The translations under genes were made by a program, and so were the position numbers. The notes beneath the pieces were generated by a model that ran no database searches, was not told where the DNA came from, and saw only the letters and a program-made list of their open reading frames with translations. Shown here piece after piece: positions 39,172-47,915 of a stretch of DNA of 64,000 bases. The stretch is from positions 62,001 to 126,000 of the forward strand of contig NZ_AUWQ01000012.1 of NCBI RefSeq assembly GCF_000455205.1. Direction: 5' to 3'. This DNA is from Mycobacterium sp. UM_CSW (GTDB lineage Bacteria; Actinomycetota; Actinomycetes; Mycobacteriales; Mycobacteriaceae). Numbering within the stretch: position 1 is the stretch's first letter; each line of letters opens with the position of its first letter.

Positions 39172-39349
39172 CGCTGACCCGATTTGCGGCCGCCACCCGA
39201 TGTACCTTGAAAATGGCGTTCTAGCTGCGCATTCAAGATATCGCGCATGGATCTGCGCGCCATTGAACACAGGGTCAATTTGTGAACACGCGTAAGTCCC
39301 GTCACGGGGTTACGATCAGCTCCAAATCCGTTGGAACAAAGGTGTTTTC

Positions 39350-40261
39350 ATGGCAGAGCCGCCGACCTACCTGATCACGGGCGCCGGCGGCGGGGTGGCG
39401 GGCATCAGCCCGCAGGTCGTGACTCGGCTGCTCAGCCTGGGCGCTGCCGTCCGCGCGATGGTGCACCGCGACGACGCCCGCGCCGACGCGCTCCGCGCGC
39501 AGGGCGCCGAGGTGATCGCCGGGGACCTGACCAATCCGGTCGACGTCTTCGCGGCGATGTCGGGCGTCACCCGGATGTTCTTCAACATGAGCGTCTCCCT
39601 GGATTATCTGCAGGCCACCACGGTGGTGTGCGTGGCGGCGGAGGAACTCGGCGGCCTGGAAGTGTTGGTCAACATGTCGCAGATGACGGTCTCCCAGATG
39701 ACCGCCACCAGCACGGCGGAATCCAAGCACCAACGCCTACATTGGCTCGCCGAGCGCGTCATCAATTGGTCGGGCGTCCCGGCGGTGCACGTCCGGCCGA
39801 CCGTCCTGCTGGAAAACCCGCTCTTCGGGATGTTGGCGGCCCGCTCGATCCGCGAGACGGGACAACTGTCGCTGCCGTTCGGAAACGGGCGCACCTCCCC
39901 CGTCGCCTCGGCCGACGTCGCCGACGTCATCACCGCCATACTTGTAGAACCACGGGTCCATCTTGGCGCAGTCTACGAATTGACCGGTCCCGCAACGCTT
40001 TCCGTCGACGAACTCGCCGAGGAATACTCGCGGGCCCTGAGCCGAACCGTCAGCGCCGTCCGGCCGTCCGACGACGAGTGGCTGCGCGAGCTCGGCGAAC
40101 TGGGGATGCCGCCGCACGTGGAGCAACACATCGCCACCATGGCGCGACTGCACCGCGAGGACCGCTACAACCGGTCGACCGACGATGTCGAACGCCTCAT
40201 CGGCCGTCCCGCGGAGACGGTGCGGCACTACGTCGAACGGCACCGCGAACTGTTCGGGTGA
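39350..40261 (+). CDS. NmrA/SDR-atypical NAD(P)-binding protein
   Basis: 303 residues with an N-terminal Rossmann motif YLITGAGGGVAGIS and an NmrA-like domain (GAEVIAGDLTNPVDVFAAMSG, HVRPTVLLENPLFG). There is no classical YxxxK active site, which fits the NmrA-like group that senses NAD(P) or reduces quinones. ATG 39350 starts the frame; the stop at 40261 abuts the stop of the convergent gene. No operon partner. Confidence 0.85.
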   Translation: MAEPPTYLITGAGGGVAGISPQVVTRLLSLGAAVRAMVHRDDARADALRAQGAEVIAGDLTNPVDVFAAMSGVTRMFFNMSVSLDYLQATTVVCVAAEELGGLEVLVNMSQMTVSQMTATSTAESKHQRLHWLAERVINWSGVPAVHVRPTVLLENPLFGMLAARSIRETGQLSLPFGNGRTSPVASADVADVITAILVEPRVHLGAVYELTGPATLSVDELAEEYSRALSRTVSAVRPSDDEWLRELGELGMPPHVEQHIATMARLHREDRYNRSTDDVERLIGRPAETVRHYVERHRELFG

Positions 40262-40561
40262 TCAATCGCCGTCTACGGCCAGGTCGGCTTCGGACTCTTT
40301 TCGCTTCAGCTGGGCCAGCTTTCGATCCTCGGCTGCCGCCTGGCGATGGCGGGACGCGGATTTGCGGTGCACCTCCGAGTCGGACACGCCTTGTGCGACG
40401 GTCACGTCTTGCACCTGCGCGACTCGCTCGTGCTGGCGCGCGGACTCCTCGAAGCTGCGGGCCGCCGACAGGCCTGCCAGGGCGGCCCGTTCGCGAGCCG
40501 CGGCGGCCCGGGTTTCCGCGCGGTCGATGGCTTGGTCGAATGGGTCCTGTCCGGTGGCCAT
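40262..40561 (-). CDS. Conserved hypothetical, highly charged helical protein
   Basis: 99 residues, almost wholly predicted alpha-helix with Arg/Ala/Glu/Gln-rich heptads (ARQHERVAQVQDV, HRKSASRHRQAAAEDRKLA), so a coiled coil is likely. No signal peptide or membrane segment. I do not recognise the family. Its stop directly abuts the convergent NmrA-like gene with no spacer. Confidence 0.7.
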   Translation of the reverse strand: MATGQDPFDQAIDRAETRAAAARERAALAGLSAARSFEESARQHERVAQVQDVTVAQGVSDSEVHRKSASRHRQAAAEDRKLAQLKRKESEADLAVDGD

Positions 40562-40661
40562 GACGCGCCTTCCTAATTGCGGTTCAACGCGGTTACCCGC
40601 GGAGTGGGCAACGAAACGCGGGGCGTTTGGCGCCGGCGACTATCGACATCGCCCGTCCGAC

Positions 40662-41090
40662 TTATCCGGTCAGGAAGACAAGCCGGAACTTACCGATCTG
40701 CACTTGATCGTTGTTGGCCAGCACCGCGGAGTCCACCGGCTGACGGTTGACGTATGTGCCATTGAGGCTCCCGACGTCGGCGACGGTCCAGCTACCGTCC
40801 TCTGCCAGGCGAAACTCGGCATGACGACGGCTCACCGTGATGTCGTCCAGCAGAATCTCGCTGTCGGGATGGCGTCCCGCCGAGGTGACTGGCTGATCGA
40901 GCAAGAACCGAGAACCGGCATTCGGGCCGCGCTTCACGACCAGCAGTGCCGATCCGCTCGGCAACGCTTCGACGGTTTCCGCCACCGTAGCGGTCGAACC
41001 GTCATCAGATTCATCGAGGAAGTCGTCGCCAAAGTCGGCAGTGGTCTCGCCAGCTGCTTCAGTGAGGTTCCGGTCGTCGTCGCGGTTCAC
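40662..41090 (-). CDS. GarA-like FHA domain protein (second copy type)
   Basis: About 142 residues from GTG 41090; the frame stays open to an ATG at 41198 but that part looks non-coding. From ALPSGSALLVVKRGPNAGSR to the end (FLLDQPVTSAGRHPDSE, TVSRRHAEF, VGSLNGTYVNR, KFRLVFLTG) it is nearly the FHA domain of GarA (Rv1827), with the phosphothreonine-binding Arg, Ser, His and Asn present. The N-terminus keeps an ETT motif (T16/T17) like the PknB/PknG target site of GarA. Unlike GarA it stops right after the FHA domain. GarA controls 2-oxoglutarate metabolism; a paralogue could share or compete in that role. Confidence 0.8.
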   Translation of the reverse strand: MNRDDDRNLTEAAGETTADFGDDFLDESDDGSTATVAETVEALPSGSALLVVKRGPNAGSRFLLDQPVTSAGRHPDSEILLDDITVSRRHAEFRLAEDGSWTVADVGSLNGTYVNRQPVDSAVLANNDQVQIGKFRLVFLTG

Positions 41091-41299
41091 CTGCCGGTTC
41101 CACCGCCCGGCACTCTGGCCTGATTTGCACGATGCCAGCCCACCTGGGCGGCTCCTTTTACCTAAATGCTCGGGCACGCTCACGTGCCCAACAGTCAAGA
41201 AGAAGTACCCAGATTGGGATGGTCTTATGCCCTGGGGCAGCCAAGGGAGTTAAGCCAACCCGTCTAGCCAGTAACCGTTATTTGGCGCGTGAACATCGG

Positions 41300-41383
41300 T
41301 GCGGGCGGAGGGACTCGAACCCTCAAGCTCTTTCGAGCAATGGCACCTAAAACCATCGCGTCTGCCAATTTCGCCACGCCCGC
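41300..41383 (-). tRNA. tRNA-Leu (anticodon UAG)
   Basis: On the minus strand the acceptor GCGGGCG at 41383-41377 pairs with CGCCCGC at 41307-41301. The anticodon stem ATGGT/GCCAT encloses the loop TTTAGGT, giving UAG, which reads CUA and other CUN codons. A long variable arm (GCTCGAAAGAGC) identifies a class II tRNA and GGTTCGAGTCC is the T-loop. The 3' CCA is not encoded. Confidence 0.95.
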
Positions 41384-41454
41384 AGCGGAGCCGATCGTAC
41401 CGCGCGGCTTCGATGAATTCGTCGGGCCCAAATCGTGAGCGGTACGTTCAAGGG

Positions 41455-41835
41455 GTGCCGACTACCCGCCGTCGCAGGCCCGCGCTGATCGCTTTGGTGA
41501 TCGTCGCGGCGTGTGGCTGCCTGGCCCTGGGCTGGTGGCAGTGGACGAGATTCCAGTCGGTCTCTGGCACCTACCAGAACCTGGGCTACGCGCTGCAGTG
41601 GCCGCTGTTCGCCTGGTTCTGCGTCTACGCCTACCGCAAATTCGTGCGCTACGAGGAGGAGCCGCCGCAAGCGCACAACAGCGCCGAGATGACCGAGATC
41701 CCCGCGGGCCTGCTGCCCGAGCGGCCCAAGCCGGCGCCGCCACCGACCGACGATCCCGCGCTGCGGGAGTACAACGCCTACCTCGCCGAGCTCGCCCAGA
41801 AAGACGCCCAGAAGGAGAACAGGACCACCGCATGA
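41455..41835 (+). CDS. lprD: LprD-like membrane/lipoprotein (Rv1343c homologue)
   Basis: 126 residues starting at GTG with AGGGG upstream, the same length as Rv1343c. A basic start (PTTRRRRPAL) leads into a hydrophobic segment with a possible lipobox-like Cys (IVAACGCLALG), then a second hydrophobic stretch (LQWPLFAWFCVYAY) and a Pro-rich charged tail. Function unknown; orthologues are always paired with the DUF3817 gene. Stop overlaps the next start (ATGA). Confidence 0.85.
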   Translation: MPTTRRRRPALIALVIVAACGCLALGWWQWTRFQSVSGTYQNLGYALQWPLFAWFCVYAYRKFVRYEEEPPQAHNSAEMTEIPAGLLPERPKPAPPPTDDPALREYNAYLAELAQKDAQKENRTTA

Positions 41836-42173
41836 GCACGCCCGAGACACCCGCGCCCGCCTTCCCCGTCGAGAAGATCCGCACCGCGTTGCTCGCGTAC
41901 CGGGTGATGGCCTGGACGACGGGTCTCTGGCTCATCGCGCTGTGCTATGAGATCGTCTCGCACCTGGCGTTCCACCACGAGATCCGCTGGATCGAAGTGG
42001 TACACGGCTGGGTGTATTTCGCCTACGTGTTGGCGGCGTTCAACCTCGCGATCAAGGTGCGCTGGCCGATCGGCAAGACCATCGGCGTGCTGCTGTCCGG
42101 CACCATCCCACTGCTCGGCATCATCGTCGAGCACTTCCAAACGAAGGACGTCAAAGCGCGCTTCGGGCTTTGA
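41832..42173 (+). CDS. DUF3817 integral membrane protein (Rv1342c homologue)
   Basis: 113 residues with about three transmembrane segments and the family pattern FPVEKIRTALLAYRVMAW, EVVHGWVYFAYVLAA and IPLLGIIVEHF. Conserved in mycobacteria and many actinobacteria with no known function; coupled to lprD, so the pair may form a membrane complex. Confidence 0.88.
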   Translation: MSTPETPAPAFPVEKIRTALLAYRVMAWTTGLWLIALCYEIVSHLAFHHEIRWIEVVHGWVYFAYVLAAFNLAIKVRWPIGKTIGVLLSGTIPLLGIIVEHFQTKDVKARFGL

Positions 42174-42211
42174 GTCACATCTGCCTTTTTCATCTCTTCC
42201 GGCGGCGACAC

Positions 42212-42274
42212 ACTTTGTGCCCGCCTCATAGCGACTCCGGTTGACGGCCTGTCGCTATGAGGCGGGCAGAAAGT
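42212..42274. repeat. Palindromic repeat element, copy 2
   Basis: 24-nt arms at 42212-42235 and 42251-42274 are complementary with one mismatch around a 15-nt loop; the core arm is GCCCGCCTCATAGCGAC. Shares 21 identical bases with copy 1 at 14096-14116. It lies between two convergent genes, as does copy 1, which suggests a role in ending transcription from both sides. Confidence 0.75.
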
Positions 42275-42325
42275 CAACCGCCCCGTTGCGGAGGCTGATG
42301 TGACCTATGTGATTACCGGCGCCGC

Positions 42326-42931
42326 TCAGGCGAGCGCCCCAAGCGCCGGCACCAGCAGCGCGAGCGCGCGACCGCGATGTGACACCGCATCCTTCTCCGC
42401 CGGGCTCAACTGCGCCGCGGTGCGGTCGCTGCCGTCGGGAACGAACACCGGATCGTAGCCGAACCCGCCGTCGCCGCGCGCCTCCCGCGCGATCGAGCCG
42501 GGCCACTCGCCGCGGACGACGACCTCCCCGGACGCGGAGACCAGCGCGCAGGCCGACACGAACGCCGCGCCGCGCCGGTCGTCGGGAACGTCACGCAACT
42601 GCGCCAGCAGCAGCGCGGTGTTGGCCGCGTCGTCGCCGTGGGTGCCAGACCAGCGCGCCGACAGCACGCCGGGCATCCCGTTCAACGCGGCCACCTCCAA
42701 GCCCGAGTCGTCGGCCACGCACGCCAGGCCCGTCGCGGCGAACCCGTCACGCGCCTTGGCCAGCGCGTTGTCCTCGAACGTCGCACCGGTTTCGGGGGCC
42801 TCCTCGAACGGCGCGACGTCGTCCAGCGAAACCAACGTCAAACGCGACAGACCCGCGCCGTCGAGCACGCGGCGCAGTTCCGCCAGCTTCTTGGGGTTGC
42901 GGCTGGCGACCAGCAGTCGGGTCATCACCAT
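42326..42931 (-). CDS. rdgB: Non-canonical purine NTP pyrophosphatase (RdgB/HAM1; Rv1341 homologue)
   Basis: 201 residues. The N-terminal LLVASRNPKKLAELRRVL, the metal motif TFEDNALAKARDGFAATGLACVADDSGLEV (split here as FEDNALAKA and VADDSGLEV) and C-terminal LSPAEKDAVSHRGRAL are diagnostic. It hydrolyses dITP, XTP and ITP to monophosphates, keeping deaminated purines out of nucleic acids. It follows rph by 9 bp. An internal ATG at 42925 is an equally good start. Confidence 0.95.
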   Translation of the reverse strand: MVMTRLLVASRNPKKLAELRRVLDGAGLSRLTLVSLDDVAPFEEAPETGATFEDNALAKARDGFAATGLACVADDSGLEVAALNGMPGVLSARWSGTHGDDAANTALLLAQLRDVPDDRRGAAFVSACALVSASGEVVVRGEWPGSIAREARGDGGFGYDPVFVPDGSDRTAAQLSPAEKDAVSHRGRALALLVPALGALA

Positions 42932-42940
42932 CTGACACGG

Positions 42941-43720
42941 TCAGCTGCCGAACGCCTTCGACGGGGTCGGTCCCTCGGGCAGCACCCCGGGGTACGGCAA
43001 CGCCAGAGCCTCAATCTGGGCGGCGAACAACTTGTCGCATGCGGCCAGCGCCACGTCCAGCAGCTTGTCAAGCGTCGAGCGTGGGAACGTCGCCCCCTCG
43101 CCGGTCCCCTGGACCTCCACCAGGGTTCCGGTGTCGGTGGCCACGACGTTCATGTCCACCTCGGCGCGGGAGTCCTCGTCGTAGGGCAGGTCGACCCGAA
43201 TCCGGCCGTCGACGACGCCTACGCTGACGGCCGCGATGGCACACGACAGCGGGCGCGGGTCCGAAAGCTTGCCCGCCGCCGACAGGTAGGTCACCGCGTC
43301 GGCCAGGGCAACGTAGGCGCCGGTGATGGCCGCGGTGCGGGTGCCGCCGTCGGCCTGCAACACGTCGCAGTCGACGGCAATCGTGTTCTCCCCCAATGCC
43401 CGCAGGTCGATGCACGCCCGCAGCGACCGGCCGATCAGCCGGCTGATCTCCTGAGTTCGCCCGGAAAGCCGGCCCTTGACCGATTCGCGGTCGGAGCGCG
43501 TGTGGGTGGCCGACGGCAGCATCGCGTACTCGGCGGTCAGCCAGCCCAGCCCCGATCCCTTGCGCCAGCGCGGCACCCCTTCGGTCACGCTGGCCGTGCA
43601 CATGACCTTGGTGTGGCCGAATTCGATCAGTACCGAACCCGCCGGGTGGTCGGTGAATCCGCGGGTGATGACGACGGGGCGAAGCTCGTCGTCGAGGCGG
43701 CCGTCTTCTCGTTTGGACAC
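42941..43720 (-). CDS. rph: Ribonuclease PH
   Basis: 259 residues. A phosphorolytic 3'-5' exoribonuclease that trims tRNA 3' ends and degrades structured RNA. The family pattern is complete: [64 protein letters not shown] and [16 protein letters not shown] with the metal aspartates. First of the rph-rdgB pair; order matches Rv1340-Rv1341. Confidence 0.97.
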   Translation of the reverse strand: MSKREDGRLDDELRPVVITRGFTDHPAGSVLIEFGHTKVMCTASVTEGVPRWRKGSGLGWLTAEYAMLPSATHTRSDRESVKGRLSGRTQEISRLIGRSLRACIDLRALGENTIAVDCDVLQADGGTRTAAITGAYVALADAVTYLSAAGKLSDPRPLSCAIAAVSVGVVDGRIRVDLPYDEDSRAEVDMNVVATDTGTLVEVQGTGEGATFPRSTLDKLLDVALAACDKLFAAQIEALALPYPGVLPEGPTPSKAFGS

Positions 43721-43747
43721 CCAGTAACCCTAGCCAACGCCGGGTGG

Positions 43748-44530
43748 TCAGACCCTTTCGGAGCGGCGGACATCGAACGTCTCACCGCAGACCACCGCGT
43801 GTACGGGACCGTCGAACTCGGCCTTGGCCTCGGTGATCACGTCCTCGCGCGATGTCCACGGTGGGATGTGCGTCAGCAGCAGCTCGTGCACGCCGGCCTG
43901 CCGGGCAACCCGGCCGGCCTCCGTGCCGGACATGTGCAGCGCGGGCGGCCGATCCGCGGCGTGCGTCCAGGAGGCCTCGCAGAGGAAGACGTCCGCGCCG
44001 CGGGCCAGCTCGACCAGCTGATCGCAGAGGCCGGTGTCGCCGCTGTAGACGAACGACGCACCACTGGGGTCGGTGATCCGCAAGCCGTACGACTCGGTGG
44101 GGTGTGCCACCACACGCGGTGTCACCGTAACCGCGCCGAACGTCACCGGCTCGCCGTCGACCCAGTGACGTACGTCGAAAATGTCGGAGCAGTCGTCGAT
44201 CTCGCCGCCGTATGGCGATGAGGCGGCGCCCAGCCGGGACCAGGTGTCGCCGGGGCCGTACAGCAGCGCCTTGCCGAGCGGCTTCGACGGATGGTAGCGG
44301 CGCCACACGAACAGGCCCGGCACGTCCAGGCAGTGATCGGCGTGCAGGTGTGACAACAACACGTGCACCGAACCGGGATCGGCGTAGCGCTGCAGCGCGC
44401 CCAAAACACCGCCGCCGAAGTCGAGTACCAGCGGCGGGGTATCCGGTGCCCGAAGCAGATAACCCGATGCAGGCGAATCCGGACCGGTCACGCTGCCCGA
44501 GCAGCCGAGCACGGTTATTCGCACGGACAC
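43748..44530 (-). CDS. Metallo-beta-lactamase-fold cyclic nucleotide phosphodiesterase (Rv1339 homologue)
   Basis: 260 residues. The metal motif LSHLHADHCLDV (HxHxDH, about residues 60-70), VAHPTESYG, VYSGDTG and LLTHIPPW give the two-metal site of the RNase Z-like metallo-beta-lactamase fold. The M. tuberculosis orthologue is reported as an atypical cAMP phosphodiesterase. The presence of an adenylate cyclase at the right end of this window is consistent with active cAMP signalling but is not an operon link. It lies 27 bp upstream of rph. Confidence 0.92.
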   Translation of the reverse strand: MSVRITVLGCSGSVTGPDSPASGYLLRAPDTPPLVLDFGGGVLGALQRYADPGSVHVLLSHLHADHCLDVPGLFVWRRYHPSKPLGKALLYGPGDTWSRLGAASSPYGGEIDDCSDIFDVRHWVDGEPVTFGAVTVTPRVVAHPTESYGLRITDPSGASFVYSGDTGLCDQLVELARGADVFLCEASWTHAADRPPALHMSGTEAGRVARQAGVHELLLTHIPPWTSREDVITEAKAEFDGPVHAVVCGETFDVRRSERV

Positions 44531-44601
44531 TACTGTGCCATGCCCGATGGGGCGATGGAGAAAACATGGCCGCTTTGGTGTGACCAGAATCTCCCGGCGC
44601 G

Positions 44602-45417
44602 CTAGCGGGCGCGGGTTTGATGCACCGGTTGCACGCCGGTCACGGCGGGACCCAGAAACCGCGCGGCCAGTTTGGTGAAGGCCTCGGGGTCGCCGGTGGC
44701 CTCGAAGACCCTCGTGGCGGGCGGCGCGTCATGGGGGCGCAGCAGGTCCGTTTCGGTGAGCACCCGCAGCACCTCCTTGGCGGTTTCCTCGGCGCTGGAC
44801 ACCAGCGTGACGTTCTCGCCCATCGCCAGTTGGATCAGCCCGGACAGCAGCGGGTAGTGGGTGCATCCGAGCACGAGGGTGTCCACCTGCGCGCGCTGCA
44901 GCGGCTCCAGGTAGCCCTCGGCGAGCCCGAGCACCTGGCGCCCGCTGGTCACCCCGCGCTCGACGAAGTCGACGAACCGCGGGCAGGCCACCGCGGTGAT
45001 CTCTGTGTCCCGGGCGGCGGCGAACGCGTCCTGGTAGGCGTGCGAGTTGATGGTCGCCCGGGTGCCGATGACGCCGATGCGCCCGTTGCGGGTGGTGGCG
45101 ACCGCGCGCCGCACCGCCGGCAGGATCACCTCGACGACGGGCACGTCGTAGCGCTCCCGGGCGTCGCGCAGGCAGGCCGCCGACGCCGTGTTGCAGGCGA
45201 TCACCAGCGCCTTGACGCCGCGGTCGACCAGGTCGTCACCGATGGCCAGCGCGTGCGCGCGCACCTCCGAAATGGAGAGCGGGCCGTACGGACCGTTGGC
45301 CGTGTCGCCGACGTAGATCATGTCCTCGTCGGGCAGCTGGTCGATGATGGCCCGCGCGACGGTCAGTCCCCCGACGCCGGAGTCGAAGACCCCGACGGGC
45401 GCCAACGGCGAACTCAT
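44602..45417 (-). CDS. murI: Glutamate racemase
   Basis: 271 residues, the same length as the M. tuberculosis enzyme. [16 protein letters not shown], the catalytic Cys in [10 protein letters not shown] and the second Cys in [11 protein letters not shown] are all present. It makes D-glutamate for peptidoglycan. ATG 45417 overlaps the rhomboid stop (ATGA); the frame is open upstream only through that gene. Confidence 0.97.
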   Translation of the reverse strand: MSSPLAPVGVFDSGVGGLTVARAIIDQLPDEDMIYVGDTANGPYGPLSISEVRAHALAIGDDLVDRGVKALVIACNTASAACLRDARERYDVPVVEVILPAVRRAVATTRNGRIGVIGTRATINSHAYQDAFAAARDTEITAVACPRFVDFVERGVTSGRQVLGLAEGYLEPLQRAQVDTLVLGCTHYPLLSGLIQLAMGENVTLVSSAEETAKEVLRVLTETDLLRPHDAPPATRVFEATGDPEAFTKLAARFLGPAVTGVQPVHQTRAR

Positions 45418-46076
45418 GTCTTGGTCCGCCGCGCGCCGGCTTTCTTTTCGCGGGCCTTGCGCTCCGGGGCGGAGAGCAGATAGGCCGCCACCACGCCGGC
45501 GACCGCACCGCTCAGATGGCCCTGCCAGGACACCCCGCCGCACTGGTGGAGCACGGGCATCGCGCCGAGCAGCACGCCGCCGTAGGCGAACAACACCACC
45601 AACCCGATGACGATGTCGGTGAACTTGCGCACGAATATCCCGAAGACCAGCAAAAACGTCAGCCAGCCGAAGATGAGGCCGGACGCCCCGATGTGATCCG
45701 TCGGCCCGCAAGCGCTCCCCACGTTGCCGATCAGCCAGGTGCCGAAGCCGCCCAAAACCCAGACGATCACCGTGGCCCAGACGAAGCGCGACAATCCCGC
45801 CAGCGTCATCAGGAAGCCGAGCACCAGCAGCGGCACCGTGTTGGCCATCAGGTGCTGCCAGTTGGCGTGCAGAACAGGCGCGAAGATGATGCCCCAGAGG
45901 CCGTCGGTGGTCAGCGGCCTGATGCCGTTGGAATCCAGCCGGCCGCCCATCAGCTGGTCGATCAGCTCGACCAGATACAGCAGCGCCACGAAGGTGAGGA
46001 TGGTGGCCCCGCCGACGACCCACTGGGGTCGTTTTTTCGACTTGGTTGCTGGTGTGCGCGGATGTCCCTGAGTCAT
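45414..46076 (-). CDS. Rhomboid family intramembrane serine protease (Rv1337 homologue)
   Basis: 220 residues with about six membrane helices. The catalytic Ser is in [10 protein letters not shown], the His in [11 protein letters not shown], and [15 protein letters not shown] carries the conserved family motif. It cleaves membrane proteins within the bilayer; mycobacterial substrates are unknown. ATG 46076 is preferred over 46097 as GGGGGAGAG precedes it. Coupled to murI. Confidence 0.93.
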   Translation of the reverse strand: MTQGHPRTPATKSKKRPQWVVGGATILTFVALLYLVELIDQLMGGRLDSNGIRPLTTDGLWGIIFAPVLHANWQHLMANTVPLLVLGFLMTLAGLSRFVWATVIVWVLGGFGTWLIGNVGSACGPTDHIGASGLIFGWLTFLLVFGIFVRKFTDIVIGLVVLFAYGGVLLGAMPVLHQCGGVSWQGHLSGAVAGVVAAYLLSAPERKAREKKAGARRTKT

Positions 46077-46086
46077 GCGCGCCGCT

Positions 46087-46117
46087 CTCCCCCGCAAGCG
46101 GGAGGTGCCCCCACCTC
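46087..46117. repeat. Two overlapping hairpins upstream of the rhomboid gene
   Basis: CTCC-CC-CGC-AA-GCG-GGAG (46087-46104) and GAGGTG-CCCC-CACCTC (46102-46117) share the GGAG strand, so the two hairpins exclude each other. They lie in the leader of the rhomboid-murI transcript, at the place where mec-cysO-cysM would be in M. tuberculosis. Similar GC-rich strings recur in mycobacterial intergenic DNA. Confidence 0.45.
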
Positions 46118-46248
46118 ATCGCCTCTTATATCGTCGCGGCGCGGGATCATGCCCATAGCTGCCCTTCTAGAGCGTTCTCGGCATGGTCCAGGCTACCGGC
46201 ATGGGCACCGGTTGATGTCGGTGCGGCTCGGGTAGGTCACGGTTTCCT

Positions 46249-47289
46249 TCAGGCGAATGCGCCGGGCAACACGTCGCGGTAGGTCGGTATTCCGGCGACC
46301 GACTCGGCGGCAAACACCCCGGCCAGCACCGCGCGGGCCAGGCAGTCGGCCGCGGCCGCACCGACCTCGGTGACCAGCCCCGTCTCGGGCAGGAAAGAGG
46401 CGGGCGGCGGCTTCGAAGCGACGGCCGGGGCCACCTCGACCGCCCCCGTCGCGAGCGCAAAAACCGTATCGCCGTCCACCGGGGTGTGCGCCGGGCGGAT
46501 GGTCCGGGCCAGGCCGTCCTGGGCGGCGATCGCGACGCGCCGGCACGCGGCCGGGCTCAACGCGGCGTCGGTCGCGACTACGGCGACGGTGGTGTTCAGC
46601 GGGTGCTCGGGGCTCAGCGGCGACGGCAACTGCGCGAACGCGTCGATCTGCTCGGCCGGCGGTGGCGTCAGCGCGAACTCCCGTATCAGGTCCGCCATCC
46701 ACGGCAGGCCGGTCGCCCGGTCCGCGACCTCGCCGGCGCAGTTCACCACGACCACGGCGCCGACGGTGACCCCGGACGGTAACGTCGCCGAGGCCGACCC
46801 CACGCCGCCCTTGAGCACCCCGGCCCGCGCGCCGACCCCCGCGCCGACGGTCCCGACGGCCACCTCGCCGACCCCGGCGGCCGCGCAGGCCGCATACCCG
46901 AAGTCGGCCGTCGGCCGGCGGTCCCAGCCGCCGACTGGCAGGTCGAAGATCACCGCTCCCGGCACGATGGGGACGACGCCGCCGTCCATGGCCACGCCGC
47001 GCTCGTTCTCCTCGAGCCAGCGCATGACGCCATCGGCGGCGGCCAGGCCGTAGGCGCTGCCGCCGGCGAGCAACACCGCGTCGACGAACCGCACGGTGTT
47101 GGCCGGATCCAGCAGATCGGTCTCCCGGGTCCCGGGCGCGCCCCCGCGGCAATCGACGCCGCAGACCGTCCCGGGCGGCGTCAGCACGACCGTCACGCCG
47201 CAGGCCCACCCGGCGCCCAGCGACGCGTCGGGGTCGAGTCGCTGGTAGTGGCCGACACGGATGCCCGCGACGTCGGTGATGCCGTTCAT
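46249..47289 (-). CDS. P1/S58 family peptidase (DmpA-like; Rv1333 homologue)
   Basis: 346 residues of the Ntn-hydrolase-like DmpA/BapA family, which self-cleaves to expose a nucleophile and hydrolyses N-terminal residues or beta-peptides. The processing region reads GARAGVLKGGVGSASATL, the Ser after GVG being the likely nucleophile (Thr in M. tuberculosis). GGSAYGLAAADGVMRWLEE and DLPVGGW are the other family blocks. ATG 47289 matches the orthologue start (MNGITDVAGIRVGHYQ). Downstream of the aosR homologue. Confidence 0.92.
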   Translation of the reverse strand: MNGITDVAGIRVGHYQRLDPDASLGAGWACGVTVVLTPPGTVCGVDCRGGAPGTRETDLLDPANTVRFVDAVLLAGGSAYGLAAADGVMRWLEENERGVAMDGGVVPIVPGAVIFDLPVGGWDRRPTADFGYAACAAAGVGEVAVGTVGAGVGARAGVLKGGVGSASATLPSGVTVGAVVVVNCAGEVADRATGLPWMADLIREFALTPPPAEQIDAFAQLPSPLSPEHPLNTTVAVVATDAALSPAACRRVAIAAQDGLARTIRPAHTPVDGDTVFALATGAVEVAPAVASKPPPASFLPETGLVTEVGAAAADCLARAVLAGVFAAESVAGIPTYRDVLPGAFA

Positions 47290-47305
47290 CCGGCCGTCAT
47301 CCACA

Positions 47306-47890
47306 TCATCGGCGCCCCATCAAGGCCAAAACCAGATACTCCTGCAGGACGGTCAGCCACTGATAGACGTCGAAGTGCACGGCCAGCGGATGGTCGGCCG
47401 GCAGGCGCTCCGGGCCCTCCGGCCCGATCTCGAGCATGACCCCCAACGTCAGCCGGAGGTCGTTGACCGCCGCGATCCAGGCGTTCGCGTCGTCCTCGGT
47501 CAGCTCGAAGCGGCCGCCATCGCCCGGAATGGTGTCCAGGACCCGTTGCGCCGCAGCGCGTTTGGCCGCGATGATCTCCGGCTCGTGCAGACTGCGCAGC
47601 GCGGCGTTGAGGCCATCGGGCGTTTGATCGGCCGCTTGGTCGCCGAGTTCGTCGGGATTGTGGAAATCCGGCAGCAGCCGACGCAGCGTCGGGTCACGTG
47701 GCGGTTCGGCATGGCCGGTCTTGATTCCGGTGATCTCCTCGAGTTCGTCTGTGGGCGAGGAAGATTCGCGCTCGTCGAGCAGGCCGATCATCGCGCTCAT
47801 CAGGTTGTTGAGCAGGGCGGCCTCATGAGCGGCCAAGGCGGACCGAAAACGGGGACCGTTGGCGGTCTCGACGCGCTTCCATTTGCGCAC
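47306..47890 (-). CDS. aosR: DUF2017 protein, AosR homologue (Rv1332)
   Basis: 194 residues, helical, with the conserved MRKWKRVET start and C-terminal VYQWLTVLQEYLVLALMG. The M. tuberculosis protein is reported as an oxidation-sensing partner of SigH that forms an intrasubunit disulphide and raises expression of the mec-cysO-cysM cysteine route. The translated sequence here has no cysteine at all, and that operon is absent from its usual place 1.2 kb downstream, so the redox switch cannot work as described. Located between clpS and the P1 peptidase. Confidence 0.9.
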   Translation of the reverse strand: MRKWKRVETANGPRFRSALAAHEAALLNNLMSAMIGLLDERESSSPTDELEEITGIKTGHAEPPRDPTLRRLLPDFHNPDELGDQAADQTPDGLNAALRSLHEPEIIAAKRAAAQRVLDTIPGDGGRFELTEDDANAWIAAVNDLRLTLGVMLEIGPEGPERLPADHPLAVHFDVYQWLTVLQEYLVLALMGRR

Positions 47891-47915
47891 AAGGAGTCCC
47901 GGACTACCTGGAACC

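Noticed and set aside
39080-39349. Small open frames in the gap between the reductase and the NmrA-like gene
   Set aside because: Short, without ribosome-binding sites or recognisable motifs; the region looks like a divergent promoter.
41300-41383. tRNA-Leu as a possible integration site
   Set aside because: No integrase, direct repeat of the tRNA 3' end or change of gene style was seen on either side.
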